From NCBI RefSeq assembly GCF_004216555.1, contig NZ_SGWQ01000003.1:1-48049 (forward strand): 48,049 nt of DNA. Reading direction: 5' to 3'. Made by a program: the position numbers and the translations under genes. The stretch is from Herbihabitans rhizosphaerae. Lineage in GTDB: Bacteria > Actinomycetota > Actinomycetes > Mycobacteriales > Pseudonocardiaceae. The notes below the pieces were generated by a model that saw only the letters and a program-made list of their open reading frames with translations, was not told where the DNA came from and made no database searches. Positions 34,162 to 42,130 of this stretch are shown here, piece after piece (the stretch's first letter is position 1; each line of letters starts with the position of its first letter).

Positions 34162-35052
34162 ATGACCCAGCTGAATCCGCCGGTCGAGTTGGTGTTCCGC
34201 GGTAGGCGGGTGCTGCGCGATCGGCCATTCGTGATGGCCATCGTCAACCGCACCACCGACTCGTTCTACGACCAGGGTGCGACGTTCGGTGAACAAGCGG
34301 CTCAGGAGGCGATCCGCAAGGCGGTCGCGGACGGCGCCGACGTCGTCGATCTCGGCGGAGTGCGCGCGGAAGCCGGACCGGAGGTCAGCGGCGCCGAGGA
34401 GGTCGCTCGCATAACGCCGATCGTGCGGTGGGCCCGGGAGACCTTTCCCGATCTCCTGATCAGCGTCGACACCTGGCGAAGTGAGGTCGGCGCCGCCGCG
34501 TGTCAGGCCGGTGCGGACATCGTCAACGACAGCTGGGCCGCGGCGGATCCCGAACTCATGGACGCGGCGGCGCAGTACGGCGCCGGCTACATCTGCACGC
34601 ACACGGGCGGCCAGGAACCGCGGTCGATACCCCGGCGGCCGCAGTATGACGACGTCGTCGAGACGGTGATCGCGGAGACGACGAAGCTCGCGGAGTTGGC
34701 GGTCGGCAAGGGAGTCCCCTCGGAAGGGATCCTCATCGACCCGACGTTGGGGATCCTCTACGGGAAGGACACCGCGTACAACGTCGAGATCCTCCGGCAT
34801 GTACCCCGGCTGGTGGCCACCGGGTGGCCGGTGCTCATCGCCCTGTCCAACAAGGACTTTCTCGGCGAGATCCTCGATGCCGAGCTTCGGGATCGCGTAC
34901 CGGGCACGCTCGCCGCGACCGCGCTCGCCGCGGCTGACGGAGCGGCCATGTTCCGGGCCCACGAGGTCTACGCGACCAAGCAGGTTCTGGAGTTGACCGC
35001 GACCATCAAGGGCACCCGTCCCCCCGCGCGCACATACCAGTGGACTGAATGA
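34162..35052 (+). CDS. folP2: Dihydropteroate synthase homologue (FolP2-like)
   Basis: This 296-aa protein starts at ATG 34162. It is a TIM-barrel pterin-binding protein with VMAIVNRTTDSFYDQGATF in the first motif, DGADVVDLGGVRAEAG, ISVDTWRSEVGAAACQAGAD, IVNDSWAAADP and a late HEVYATKQVLEL. The AIVNRT..SFYD form matches the second DHPS-like protein of actinobacteria (FolP2), which in M. tuberculosis does not have normal DHPS activity, rather than canonical MGVLNVTPDSFSDGG. It follows the frameshifted regulator. Its activity cannot be settled from the sequence. Confidence 0.85.
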   Translation: MTQLNPPVELVFRGRRVLRDRPFVMAIVNRTTDSFYDQGATFGEQAAQEAIRKAVADGADVVDLGGVRAEAGPEVSGAEEVARITPIVRWARETFPDLLISVDTWRSEVGAAACQAGADIVNDSWAAADPELMDAAAQYGAGYICTHTGGQEPRSIPRRPQYDDVVETVIAETTKLAELAVGKGVPSEGILIDPTLGILYGKDTAYNVEILRHVPRLVATGWPVLIALSNKDFLGEILDAELRDRVPGTLAATALAAADGAAMFRAHEVYATKQVLELTATIKGTRPPARTYQWTE

Positions 35053-35180
35053 GCGGCATCTGTCGCCCGAGCGAACTCCGGTTCTGCAAAGTGAGCGTAG
35101 ATGTCTGTCCACACTGATCAGTTCAAACCACGATCTCCGGCCCGCAGGTTCGACCGATCGCGGGGAGTAGCAAGGGGCGC

Positions 35181-35972
35181 TCAGTAGAGCGCCGAGTCGG
35201 GGATGTGCAGAATGGCGCGCTCGACACCATGGTCGATGACCTGTTCTTTGACCAGTTGCCGACGCTGATCGAGCAATGCCCCCAGGTGCCAACCCTCCTC
35301 AAGGTCGCCGTCAAGGACCAGCACGCGGTCCGGCCGGCCCTGTCCATCAACGACGGTTCGCCACCGGATGCTGTCCCAAGGCCCGCACTTTGTGACGATC
35401 GACCAGAACGACCTCCACAGATACGGAACGGAGTACGGCGCGCGGGTGAACAGCGTCGCCCACGATGTTGGCCGAGTCGGGTCCAGCGTGAACAACTTCG
35501 CGCGCCCCTTGGACCGCCAATCTACTGGCAGCGCCTCACTGACCGCTCTGGCCGACATCACGTACAACCACTCACCAAACCACGACCGCCCGATCCGCCG
35601 CCGCCACCACTCAGGCGGCGCCGGAGCAGACCCGCCCAGCGACGCAGGTGAACTGCCCGAGGTCGAGGTCAGCGGTCCAACCCAATGCGGCAACGGGAAC
35701 ACGTAGTACACCGGCGACAGCGGACCCAGGTTGGGGTTGAGATACCGGTCCAGCTGGACCGTGTCGATCTCCAGCATGTGGCGATCCCCGACCGCCTCCG
35801 TCGTCTTCAGCTCAAGTGCGAGCGTCTTCCCTGGCCCGGTCGCCGCCAACCTCGGAAGCTCAACCAGGACATCCTCTCCCGAGGTCGGCCACCACAACGC
35901 GCCGTTCGGGAACCGATTGGACAGGTAGATGCTCGTCCAGTGTTCCAGCGTCTTCTCCGGGATCGAGCGCAC
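35181..35972 (-). CDS. Unknown protein with possible PD-(D/E)XK nuclease-like core
   Basis: The 263-aa form starts at GTG 35972 after GGGGG; a longer in-frame extension to 36122 is open but its translation looks non-coding. Around residues 30-65 a pattern GEDVLVEL...GKTLALELKT places D, then E-x-K in a beta-strand, like the active site of PD-(D/E)XK nucleases. The rest is Trp-rich (PPEWWRRRIGRSWFGEWLYV) and unfamiliar. It stands alone on its strand, convergent with the FolP2-like gene. Function is unknown; the nuclease idea is weak. Confidence 0.7.
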   Translation of the reverse strand: MRSIPEKTLEHWTSIYLSNRFPNGALWWPTSGEDVLVELPRLAATGPGKTLALELKTTEAVGDRHMLEIDTVQLDRYLNPNLGPLSPVYYVFPLPHWVGPLTSTSGSSPASLGGSAPAPPEWWRRRIGRSWFGEWLYVMSARAVSEALPVDWRSKGRAKLFTLDPTRPTSWATLFTRAPYSVPYLWRSFWSIVTKCGPWDSIRWRTVVDGQGRPDRVLVLDGDLEEGWHLGALLDQRRQLVKEQVIDHGVERAILHIPDSALY

Positions 35973-36125
35973 GCAAACCCCCGTACCAATCGCGGACCTA
36001 TCCGCCCAGCATGTTGCCGAACGTGCACGCACAGTGCTGTCAAGGGCCATACCGACGCTCGGAGGCGCTCGCGTCGCTTCCGATGGGCCGGCTACCTTGA
36101 CCAGGCGCCTGCTTGAACGCAAACC

Positions 36126-36160
36126 GGCCCCCTGACCGCGTTCAACCTGGTCAGGGGGCC
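36126..36160 (-). terminator. Terminator of tRNA-Tyr
   Basis: A 12-bp perfect stem GGCCCCCTGACC/GGTCAGGGGGCC with an 11-nt loop lies 11 bp past the 3' end of tRNA-Tyr on the minus strand, followed by GGTTTGCGTT. Confidence 0.7.
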
Positions 36161-36171
36161 GTTCTCGCGCG

Positions 36172-36253
36172 TGGCGGGTGAAGGATTCGAACCTTCGAAG
36201 GCGAAGCCGACGGATTTACAGTCCGCTCCCTTTGGCCGCTCGGGCAACCCGCC
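36172..36253 (-). tRNA. tyrT: tRNA-Tyr (GTA)
   Basis: Read on the minus strand, the 82-nt class II tRNA has acceptor GGCGGGT/ACCCGCC-like pairing and D-arm GCCCGAGCGGC. The anticodon loop CTGTAAA gives anticodon GTA, followed by a long variable arm and T-loop GGTTCGAATCC. No CCA is encoded. Confidence 0.96.
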
Positions 36254-36409
36254 ATGAGCTTTCCAGCACGCGGCTGGACGGCGGAAACGATACCTAACGG
36301 CCCACGGCGAGCGCGAACCGGTACCCCACCAGGGCCGAGTCGGCCCATGAGCGGCCCCGGCGAATGTACGATCGCGGCCGTCCCTTTACCGGCTGTGAGA
36401 GGTGTGCAC

Positions 36410-36901
36410 GTGGCGGATCCGTCCTTCGACGTGGTGAGCAAGGTCGACCGACAGGAGGTCGACAACGCGCTGAACCAGGCCGCCAAGGAGGTGGCCACGC
36501 GCTACGACTTCCGCGGCACCGACACGAAGATCAGTTGGGCCGGCGAGGAAGCCATCAGCATCGAGTCGACCACCGAGGAGCGGGCCGCGGCCGCCGTCGA
36601 CGTGCTGCAGACCAAGCTGATCAAGCGTGGCATCTCGTTGAAGGCGCTCGAGGTCGGCGAGCCAGCCCAGTCCGGCAAGATCTACAAGATCGACGGCAAG
36701 ATCCTGCAGGGCATCGAGCAGGACAAGGCCAAGAAGATCGCCAAGTTCATCCGCGACGAGGGCCCCAAGGGCGTGCAGGCGCAGATCCAGGGCGACCAAC
36801 TCCGCGTGTCCGGCAAGAAGAAGGACCACCTGCAGGACGTGATCTCGCGGTTGAAGAACGAGGACTTCGGGATCGCGCTGCAGTTCGTCAACTACCGCTG
36901 A
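36410..36901 (+). CDS. yajQ: YajQ-family nucleotide-binding protein
   Basis: This 163-aa protein matches the family length when read from GTG 36410 (RBS GAGAGG). The N-terminus [20 protein letters not shown] is conserved, as are [43 protein letters not shown] and the ending [12 protein letters not shown]. Members have two RRM-like folds and bind nucleotides, in some bacteria c-di-GMP. It lies beside tRNA-Tyr and opposite in direction. Confidence 0.96.
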   Translation: MADPSFDVVSKVDRQEVDNALNQAAKEVATRYDFRGTDTKISWAGEEAISIESTTEERAAAAVDVLQTKLIKRGISLKALEVGEPAQSGKIYKIDGKILQGIEQDKAKKIAKFIRDEGPKGVQAQIQGDQLRVSGKKKDHLQDVISRLKNEDFGIALQFVNYR

Positions 36902-37009
36902 GACAAAGTTAGCCCGATTGAGCGGTGCGCGCACGCGCGACTTCCGTCCGGTTCACATCTTCGCGTACTCATGTTGTAATCCCACGGGAATCGCGAGGGA
37001 AGGGTGAAC

Positions 37010-38191
37010 ATGCGCCGCCGGTCACGCTGGGTCCCGCTCGTCACGCTTGCTCTGCTCGGAACGGCGGTGGCCGTACCGATCGCGACCGCGCCGGCATCCG
37101 CGGCGCCGGCGCAGGCCGAACGCAAGCTGATCCACGAGGGGATGGGCTCCTACCCACGGCTGATCCGGCTGGAGCACTCGGCCGTCGCCAAGGGCAGGAT
37201 CATCGCCTCGATCACCAGTGAGGACGGCGCCGGCCGGTACGCCCCGATCTACGAGAGCCGCGACGAGGGCAAGACCTTCACCAAGATCAGCGAGGTGCGC
37301 GACCCCGAGGGCGGCCCCGGCGGCATGTGCTGCGGCACCCTGTACGAACTGCCGCAACAGGTCGGCGACATGCGCAAGGGCACCCTGCTGTGGGCCGCCA
37401 CCTACGGCCACAGCGCCGGCCAGACCCGCCGCGTCGGGATCAAGGTGTGGTCCAGCCGCGACGCCGGCCGCACCTGGAAGTACCTCGCCGAGCCGGTCCG
37501 CTCGCACAACCACGACGGCATGTACGAGCCGGAGTTCATCCTCGACGCCAACGGCACGCTGGTGATGCACTTCGCCGACGAGACCGAGGCGCCCAAGTTC
37601 GCGCAGGTGCTCAACCGCGTGACGTCCACCGACGGCGTCAACTGGAGCACCAAGCAGCGCACGATGGCGATCCCGCCGGACCCGGTGCGGCCCGGCATGC
37701 CGATCGTGCGCCGGCTCCCCGACGGCCGCTACTACTTCGCCTACGAGATCTGCAATTACCGCGACCGCTACTGCGATCCGTACTTCAAGATCTCCCCGGA
37801 CGGCGCGAACTACGGCGATCCGGGCGCACCCGGCGTGCGCGCGCAGGCGGCCGGCGGCAAGCACTACGAGCACGCGCAGACGATCACCCTGTTCCCGGGC
37901 GCCGCACCGGAGAGGCCGCGCATCCTGATGGTCGGCCAGATCTACGTCGACGCGAAGGGGAAACCGTTGCCCGGCAACGGAAAGACGCTGCTCGCCAACG
38001 ACAACCTTGGCGAGGGTGAGTGGTACGAGGTGCCGGCACCGGTGCACGTGGCCAACCCGATCAACGACTGGTGCCCGAACTACAGCTCCACGCTGCTGCC
38101 GGTGAACGGCGGCAACGACGTGCTGCAGATCGCCGCCGACTACGACAACGGCACCTGCCGCGCCTATTTCGCGACGGGCCCGTCCCGCTAG
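37010..38191 (+). CDS. Secreted sialidase/BNR-repeat family protein
   Basis: This 393-aa protein starts at ATG 37010 (RBS GGGAAGGG). A Sec signal peptide (about 1-34, ending ASAAPAQA) precedes a beta-propeller with Asp-box-like turns (S-x-D-x-G-x-T-W: SRDEGKTFTK, SRDAGRTWKY, STDGVNWST). A C-terminal NDWCPNYSSTLLPVNGG follows. The likely active region includes PEFILDANGTLVMHFADET. Relatives are secreted sialidase- or arabinofuranosidase-type glycosidases. The exact substrate cannot be read. It stands alone, with an SDR gene following. Confidence 0.85.
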   Translation: MRRRSRWVPLVTLALLGTAVAVPIATAPASAAPAQAERKLIHEGMGSYPRLIRLEHSAVAKGRIIASITSEDGAGRYAPIYESRDEGKTFTKISEVRDPEGGPGGMCCGTLYELPQQVGDMRKGTLLWAATYGHSAGQTRRVGIKVWSSRDAGRTWKYLAEPVRSHNHDGMYEPEFILDANGTLVMHFADETEAPKFAQVLNRVTSTDGVNWSTKQRTMAIPPDPVRPGMPIVRRLPDGRYYFAYEICNYRDRYCDPYFKISPDGANYGDPGAPGVRAQAAGGKHYEHAQTITLFPGAAPERPRILMVGQIYVDAKGKPLPGNGKTLLANDNLGEGEWYEVPAPVHVANPINDWCPNYSSTLLPVNGGNDVLQIAADYDNGTCRAYFATGPSR

Positions 38192-38237
38192 CCGAAAATC
38201 GCGTAGCGTCTGATCCGCCCCGAGCGGAGGAGGCGCC

Positions 38238-39086
38238 ATGGCCGAGTGGACCGCCGAGGACATACCCGACCAGCGCGGCCGCACGGTCGTGGTCACCGGT
38301 GCGAACAGCGGGCTCGGCGCGCAGGCCTCCAGGATGCTCGCCGCGGCCGGCGCCACGGTGATCATGGCGTGCCGCGATCCGGAGAAGGCGCGAGATGTGG
38401 CCGACGGTGAGGTCCGCCGGCTCGATCTGGCCGACCTGTCCTCGGTGCGGGCGTTCGCCGACGGCCTGGACGAGGTCGACGTGCTGATCAACAACGCCGG
38501 CGTGATGGCCGTGCCGAAAGCCACCACGGCCGACGGCTTCGAGCGGCACATCGGCGTCAACCACCTCGGCCCGTTCACCCTGACCGGCCTGCTGATCGAT
38601 CGCGTGCGCGACCGCGTGGTCACCGTGTCCAGCGGCCTGCACGTGCTCGGCCGCATCCACGACGACCTGAACTGGGAGCGCCGCCGCTACCAGCGCTGGC
38701 TGGCCTACGCCCAGTCGAAGCTGGCCAACCTGCTGTTCGCCTACGAGCTGCAGCGCCGCCTGTCCTCGGCCGGGCGGAGCACGATCTCGGTGGCCGCGCA
38801 CCCCGGTGTCTCCGCGACCGAGGGCCAGCGCCGGGACACCTCGCTGCAGGGCAAGATCCTGGCCGGCGGACGGGCGCAGGCACCGGAGATGGGCGCGCTG
38901 CCGATCGTGTACGCCGCCACCGCGCCCGGCGTGGACGGCGGCAGCTACATCGGACCGGACGGGTTCGCCCAGCGCAACGGCTATCCGACCGTGGTCCGCT
39001 CCAGCCGCCGGTCGCGCGACACGGCGCTCGCCGCCGAGCTGTGGGCGCGCTCGGAACGGCTGACCGGCCTCACCTACCCGCTCTGA
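38238..39086 (+). CDS. Short-chain dehydrogenase/reductase
   Basis: This 282-aa Rossmann protein has TGANSGLGAQA for cofactor binding, NNAGVM, the catalytic Ser in VTVSSGLHVLG, and the Tyr/Lys pair in YAQSKLANLL. The layout resembles the retinol-dehydrogenase/WWOX-like group common in actinobacteria, likely NADP-linked because of ACRDPEKA after the second strand. The start ATG 38238 follows GGAGGAGG. Its last 13 nt overlap the convergent TetR gene. Confidence 0.92.
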   Translation: MAEWTAEDIPDQRGRTVVVTGANSGLGAQASRMLAAAGATVIMACRDPEKARDVADGEVRRLDLADLSSVRAFADGLDEVDVLINNAGVMAVPKATTADGFERHIGVNHLGPFTLTGLLIDRVRDRVVTVSSGLHVLGRIHDDLNWERRRYQRWLAYAQSKLANLLFAYELQRRLSSAGRSTISVAAHPGVSATEGQRRDTSLQGKILAGGRAQAPEMGALPIVYAATAPGVDGGSYIGPDGFAQRNGYPTVVRSSRRSRDTALAAELWARSERLTGLTYPL

Positions 39087-39673
39087 CCGGCGAACAACGC
39101 GGAGAAGAACAGCCCCAGCGAGCGCTCCACCTCCGGGCGCACCGCCGCCGGGTCGTCCGCACTGGCCACGATCAGCCCGGCCTCGGTGACCGTGCTGAGC
39201 ACCAGCTGCGCGAGCACGTCGACCCGTTGGCGCGCAACGAGATTCTCGTCCATCGCGCGCCGCAGGATGTCCGCGATGAGCCCGAGGCCGTGGTCGGCCT
39301 GCAGGGCCCGCCACTCCTTCCAGCCGAGCACGGTCGGCGCGTCGGTGAGCGCGAGCCGGCGCACCTCGGGACGGCCGCAGATGTCCAGATACGCCGACAG
39401 CGCGGCGAGTGTCACGGTGGCGATGTCGGGTGCGCCGGCGACCAGCTCGCGCAGCTCGGCGGTGATCTCGGCCTCCAGCTGTTCGACCACGGCGCGGAAC
39501 AGCTTCTGCTTGTCGTCGAAGTGGTGGTACAGCGCTCCCCTGGTCACCCCGGCCGCCTTCACGATCTCGTCGGCCGGCACGTCGGCGTACCCCCGCGCGG
39601 CGAACAGCTCGCGCGCGGCGGCGATCAACGCCGCCTTCGTCGCGGCGGAACGGTCCTGCTGAGTTCGACGCAC
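39074..39673 (-). CDS. TetR-family transcriptional regulator
   Basis: This 199-aa protein starts at GTG 39673. The N-terminal HTH is typical (ALIAAARELFAARGYADVPA, DEIVKAAGVTRGALYHHFDD). The ligand-binding helical domain has the C-terminal architecture of the large TetR group. It is the last gene of a three-gene minus-strand unit with the SnoaL-like and hydrolase genes (gap 21 bp). A perfect 9-bp inverted repeat is present in front of the hydrolase start, so I infer that it represses its own operon through that site. Confidence 0.92.
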   Translation of the reverse strand: MRRTQQDRSAATKAALIAAARELFAARGYADVPADEIVKAAGVTRGALYHHFDDKQKLFRAVVEQLEAEITAELRELVAGAPDIATVTLAALSAYLDICGRPEVRRLALTDAPTVLGWKEWRALQADHGLGLIADILRRAMDENLVARQRVDVLAQLVLSTVTEAGLIVASADDPAAVRPEVERSLGLFFSALFAGQSG

Positions 39674-39694
39674 GCCGGCAAGTTTCGCACTCGG

Positions 39695-40174
39695 CTACCG
39701 CCGCGGGCGCGGCGTGATCCGAACGCGGTGCCGCACCAGCAGCGGCCACACGCGCGGGCGCACCAGGACGGCGAGCACGACCGGCAGCGGATCGCAGTAG
39801 TTCTCCCGCTCGACCAGCGGCTCGCCGTCCAGCGTCATCCGGTCGACCGCCCGCACCGCGACCGGCCGGCCACCGAGGTGCCCACGCAGCGTGAACTCCA
39901 CGAACGCGAAGCCGTCCGCGACCGCCCACCGCTCGATCTCCGCCGTGAGATCGGGGATCAGCGCGAAGAGCTTGCCGACCGTGCGAAGACCGCGCTCGCC
40001 CCGCGCGGCGTGGAACAGCGGCTGGACGTATCGGGTGTGCTCGCCGGCCATCGTGGCGGCATGGCCGGCGAGGCACCGCTCGGCGTCGCCGGTCGCCCAC
40101 GCGACCGCCCATCTGGCCAGGTACCGCTCTTCCGGCGCGGCGGACGCCGGCGACGGTGGACGCACGGCGGTCAC
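39695..40174 (-). CDS. SnoaL-like (NTF2-fold) protein
   Basis: This 159-aa protein is read from GTG 40174, which overlaps the hydrolase stop (GTGA); the much longer open frame is a shadow of the hydrolase. It has the SnoaL-like pattern: a helical start (RYLARWAVAWATGDAERCLA), HTRYVQPLFHAARGERGL, and strands with ADGFAFVEFTLRGHLGGRPV and DRMTLDGEPLVERENYCDPL. Such proteins are small-molecule isomerases, hydroxylases or binding proteins. No substrate is evident. It belongs to the hydrolase/TetR operon. Confidence 0.8.
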   Translation of the reverse strand: MTAVRPPSPASAAPEERYLARWAVAWATGDAERCLAGHAATMAGEHTRYVQPLFHAARGERGLRTVGKLFALIPDLTAEIERWAVADGFAFVEFTLRGHLGGRPVAVRAVDRMTLDGEPLVERENYCDPLPVVLAVLVRPRVWPLLVRHRVRITPRPRR

Positions 40175-41046
40175 ACCCGGCGGCCCGCGCGGGCGAACTC
40201 GGCGACCAACTCGGCCACCCGCTCCGGCTGGTCCTCCGGGGTCAACGTGTACGAGTCCTCGATCTCCTCGATCCGCGCGTCCGGCAGCACCTCGGCGAGC
40301 CGGTGCGCCAGCTCGATCGGGAACACCACGTCCTCGCGCGCCCACGCCAACAACACCGGCTTGTCGAACTCGCCGAGCCGCGCCGCCGCCGCGAGCGTGT
40401 GCCTGCGGTGCACGGACTTGAGGAACCGCTTGGTGTCCCGCCGCACGCCCTTGTCCTGGGAGAGCGAACGCCCGTAGGACGCGGCGATGTCGTGCTCGAT
40501 CGGCCGCTTCACCAGACCGAGCCGGCGCAGCAGGAAGCCGTACAGCCGCCTCGGGCGGACCACGGCGGCGAGCACCCCCGCCGTGCCGGGGAGCGTGGCC
40601 AGCTTCGGCAGGTCGAGCACGCCGAACATGGGCGGCAGCATCCGCTCGAAGGCGTCCGACGGGGTGAGCACGACCCGGCCGATCCGCTCCGCGTTGTTCA
40701 CCATCGCGATCTGGGTGAGCGCGCCGCCGGTGTCGTTGGCCACGACCGTCACGTCGGTCAGGTCCAGCGCGGCGAGCACGTCGTCGATCATCTTCGCGAC
40801 GCCGTGCATGGTCATGTCGGCGTGCTCGGCCATCGGCAGCGAGTGCGAGCCGAGCGGCCAATCCGGTGCGATGCAACGGAATCCGGCGTCCGCGACGTGC
40901 GGCACGACCTTGCGCCACAGGTTCGCGTTGACCAGCAGGCCGTGCACGAACAGCACCGGCGGCCCTTCGCCGCGCTCCCAGTACCTGATCTGTCCACTGT
41001 GGATCGAGACGGTTCGCTCGGTGCCGAGTCCGGCGCTGTGTGTCAT
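40171..41046 (-). CDS. Alpha/beta hydrolase
   Basis: This 291-aa protein starts at ATG 41046. Motifs: VLFVHGLLVNANLWRKVVPH (oxyanion region), the nucleophile elbow VVANDTGGALTQ, where the nucleophile is Asp rather than Ser, and the late acid region LLAWAREDVVFPIE. An Asp nucleophile (V-x-N-D-x-G) is typical of haloalkane-dehalogenase/epoxide-hydrolase-like members. The final catalytic His is not obvious: the expected position reads ...IEDSYTLTPEDQPE with no His, so activity is uncertain. It is the first gene of the TetR-controlled operon. Confidence 0.85.
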   Translation of the reverse strand: MTHSAGLGTERTVSIHSGQIRYWERGEGPPVLFVHGLLVNANLWRKVVPHVADAGFRCIAPDWPLGSHSLPMAEHADMTMHGVAKMIDDVLAALDLTDVTVVANDTGGALTQIAMVNNAERIGRVVLTPSDAFERMLPPMFGVLDLPKLATLPGTAGVLAAVVRPRRLYGFLLRRLGLVKRPIEHDIAASYGRSLSQDKGVRRDTKRFLKSVHRRHTLAAAARLGEFDKPVLLAWAREDVVFPIELAHRLAEVLPDARIEEIEDSYTLTPEDQPERVAELVAEFARAGRRV

Positions 41047-41056
41047 ACGGACAGAG

Positions 41057-41081
41057 TTACATACATTCAGTCTGTATGTAA
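41057..41081. promoter_or_regulatory. Perfect operator palindrome before the hydrolase/SnoaL/TetR operon
   Basis: TTACATACA and TGTATGTAA form a perfect 9-bp inverted repeat separated by 7 bp, 11 bp upstream of the hydrolase start. ACATAC...GTATGT is a common TetR-family operator shape. It likely covers the promoter of the operon that ends with a TetR gene. Confidence 0.82.
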
Positions 41082-41150
41082 AGAGATCCACACAAAGACC
41101 GATGTACCGACGGTCTACGGTTGGCACAGGCATGAGAAGGAAGGACGCCG

Positions 41151-42032
41151 ATGAAGGGGATCGTGCTCGCCGGGGGTAGCGGCACCAGGCTGCACCCGAT
41201 CACCCAGGCGGTGTCCAAACAACTGCTGCCGATCTACGACAAGCCGATGATCTACTACCCGATCTCGGTACTCATGCTGGCCGGGATCAGGGAGATCCTG
41301 ATCATCTCCACCCCGACCGACCTGCCCAACTTCCGCCGGCTGTTCGGCGACGGCTCACAGTTCGGCGTCCATTTCGACTACGCCGAGCAGGCCGCGCCCA
41401 ACGGGCTCGCCGAGGCGTTCGTCATCGGTGCGCCGTTCGTCGGCGACGACGAGGTGGCGCTGGTACTCGGCGACAACATCTTCTACGGCCAGGGTTTCTC
41501 CAACGTGCTCCAGGAGCAGGCGGCCGGCCTGGACGGCGCGGTGCTGTTCGGGTACCCGGTCAAGGACCCGCAGCGCTACGGCGTCGGCGAGGTGGACGAC
41601 AACGGCACGCTGCTGTCCATCGAGGAGAAGCCGGCCGTGCCGCGCTCCAACCGGGCGATCACCGGGCTGTACTTCTACGACAACGAGGTGCTGGAGATCG
41701 CGCGCGGGCTCAGCCCGTCGGCCCGAGGCGAGCTGGAGATCACCGACGTCAACCTGGCCTACCTGCGCCAGGGCCGCGCGCGGCTGATCGACCTCGGCCG
41801 GGGGTTCGCCTGGCTGGACACCGGCACGCACGACTCGCTGCTGGAGGCGGGCGAGTTCGTGCAGGTACTCGAACACCGCACCGGCGTGCGCATCGCGTGC
41901 CTGGAGGAGGTCGCGTTGCGCATGCGCTACATCGACCCCGACCAGTGCTACCTGCTCGGCAGCAAGCTGACCAAGTCCGGCTACGGCGACTACGTCATGC
42001 AGGTGGCCAAGGCGGCGGGCGCCACGGCCTGA
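41151..42032 (+). CDS. rmlA: Glucose-1-phosphate thymidylyltransferase
   Basis: This 293-aa protein has the RmlA/RfbA signature MKGIVLAGGSGTRLHPITQA then VSKQLLPIYDKPMIYYP, plus LVLGDNIFYG, EKPAVPRSNRAITGLYFYDN, DTGTHDSLLEAGEFV and SGYGDYVMQ. It makes dTDP-glucose from glucose-1-phosphate and dTTP, the first step to dTDP-rhamnose and other deoxysugars. The start ATG 41151 is preceded by AAGGA. The partner genes rmlB, rmlC and rmlD are not next to it. It starts about 70 bp from the divergent operator. Confidence 0.97.
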   Translation: MKGIVLAGGSGTRLHPITQAVSKQLLPIYDKPMIYYPISVLMLAGIREILIISTPTDLPNFRRLFGDGSQFGVHFDYAEQAAPNGLAEAFVIGAPFVGDDEVALVLGDNIFYGQGFSNVLQEQAAGLDGAVLFGYPVKDPQRYGVGEVDDNGTLLSIEEKPAVPRSNRAITGLYFYDNEVLEIARGLSPSARGELEITDVNLAYLRQGRARLIDLGRGFAWLDTGTHDSLLEAGEFVQVLEHRTGVRIACLEEVALRMRYIDPDQCYLLGSKLTKSGYGDYVMQVAKAAGATA

Positions 42033-42054
42033 TCGCACCGAGCGGCAGCCACGT

Positions 42055-42124
42055 TAACGGGTTCAGCGGGCTCAACCCGTTCGGCTTGCTAACGGGTTCA
42101 GCGGGCTCAACCCGTTCGGCTTGC
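42055..42124. terminator. Two tandem 35-bp units, each a hairpin, between convergent genes
   Basis: The 35-bp units 42055-42089 and 42090-42124 are identical. Each contains the inverted repeat AACGGGTT/AACCCGTT. They lie between the convergent rmlA and alcohol dehydrogenase genes, so they probably form a double bidirectional terminator. No T-tract is present. Confidence 0.75.
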
Positions 42125-42130
42125 TATGGA

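Noticed and set aside
42061-42124. Possible riboswitch between rmlA and the dehydrogenase
   Set aside because: The genes converge, so no 5' leader is present. It is a tandem hairpin.
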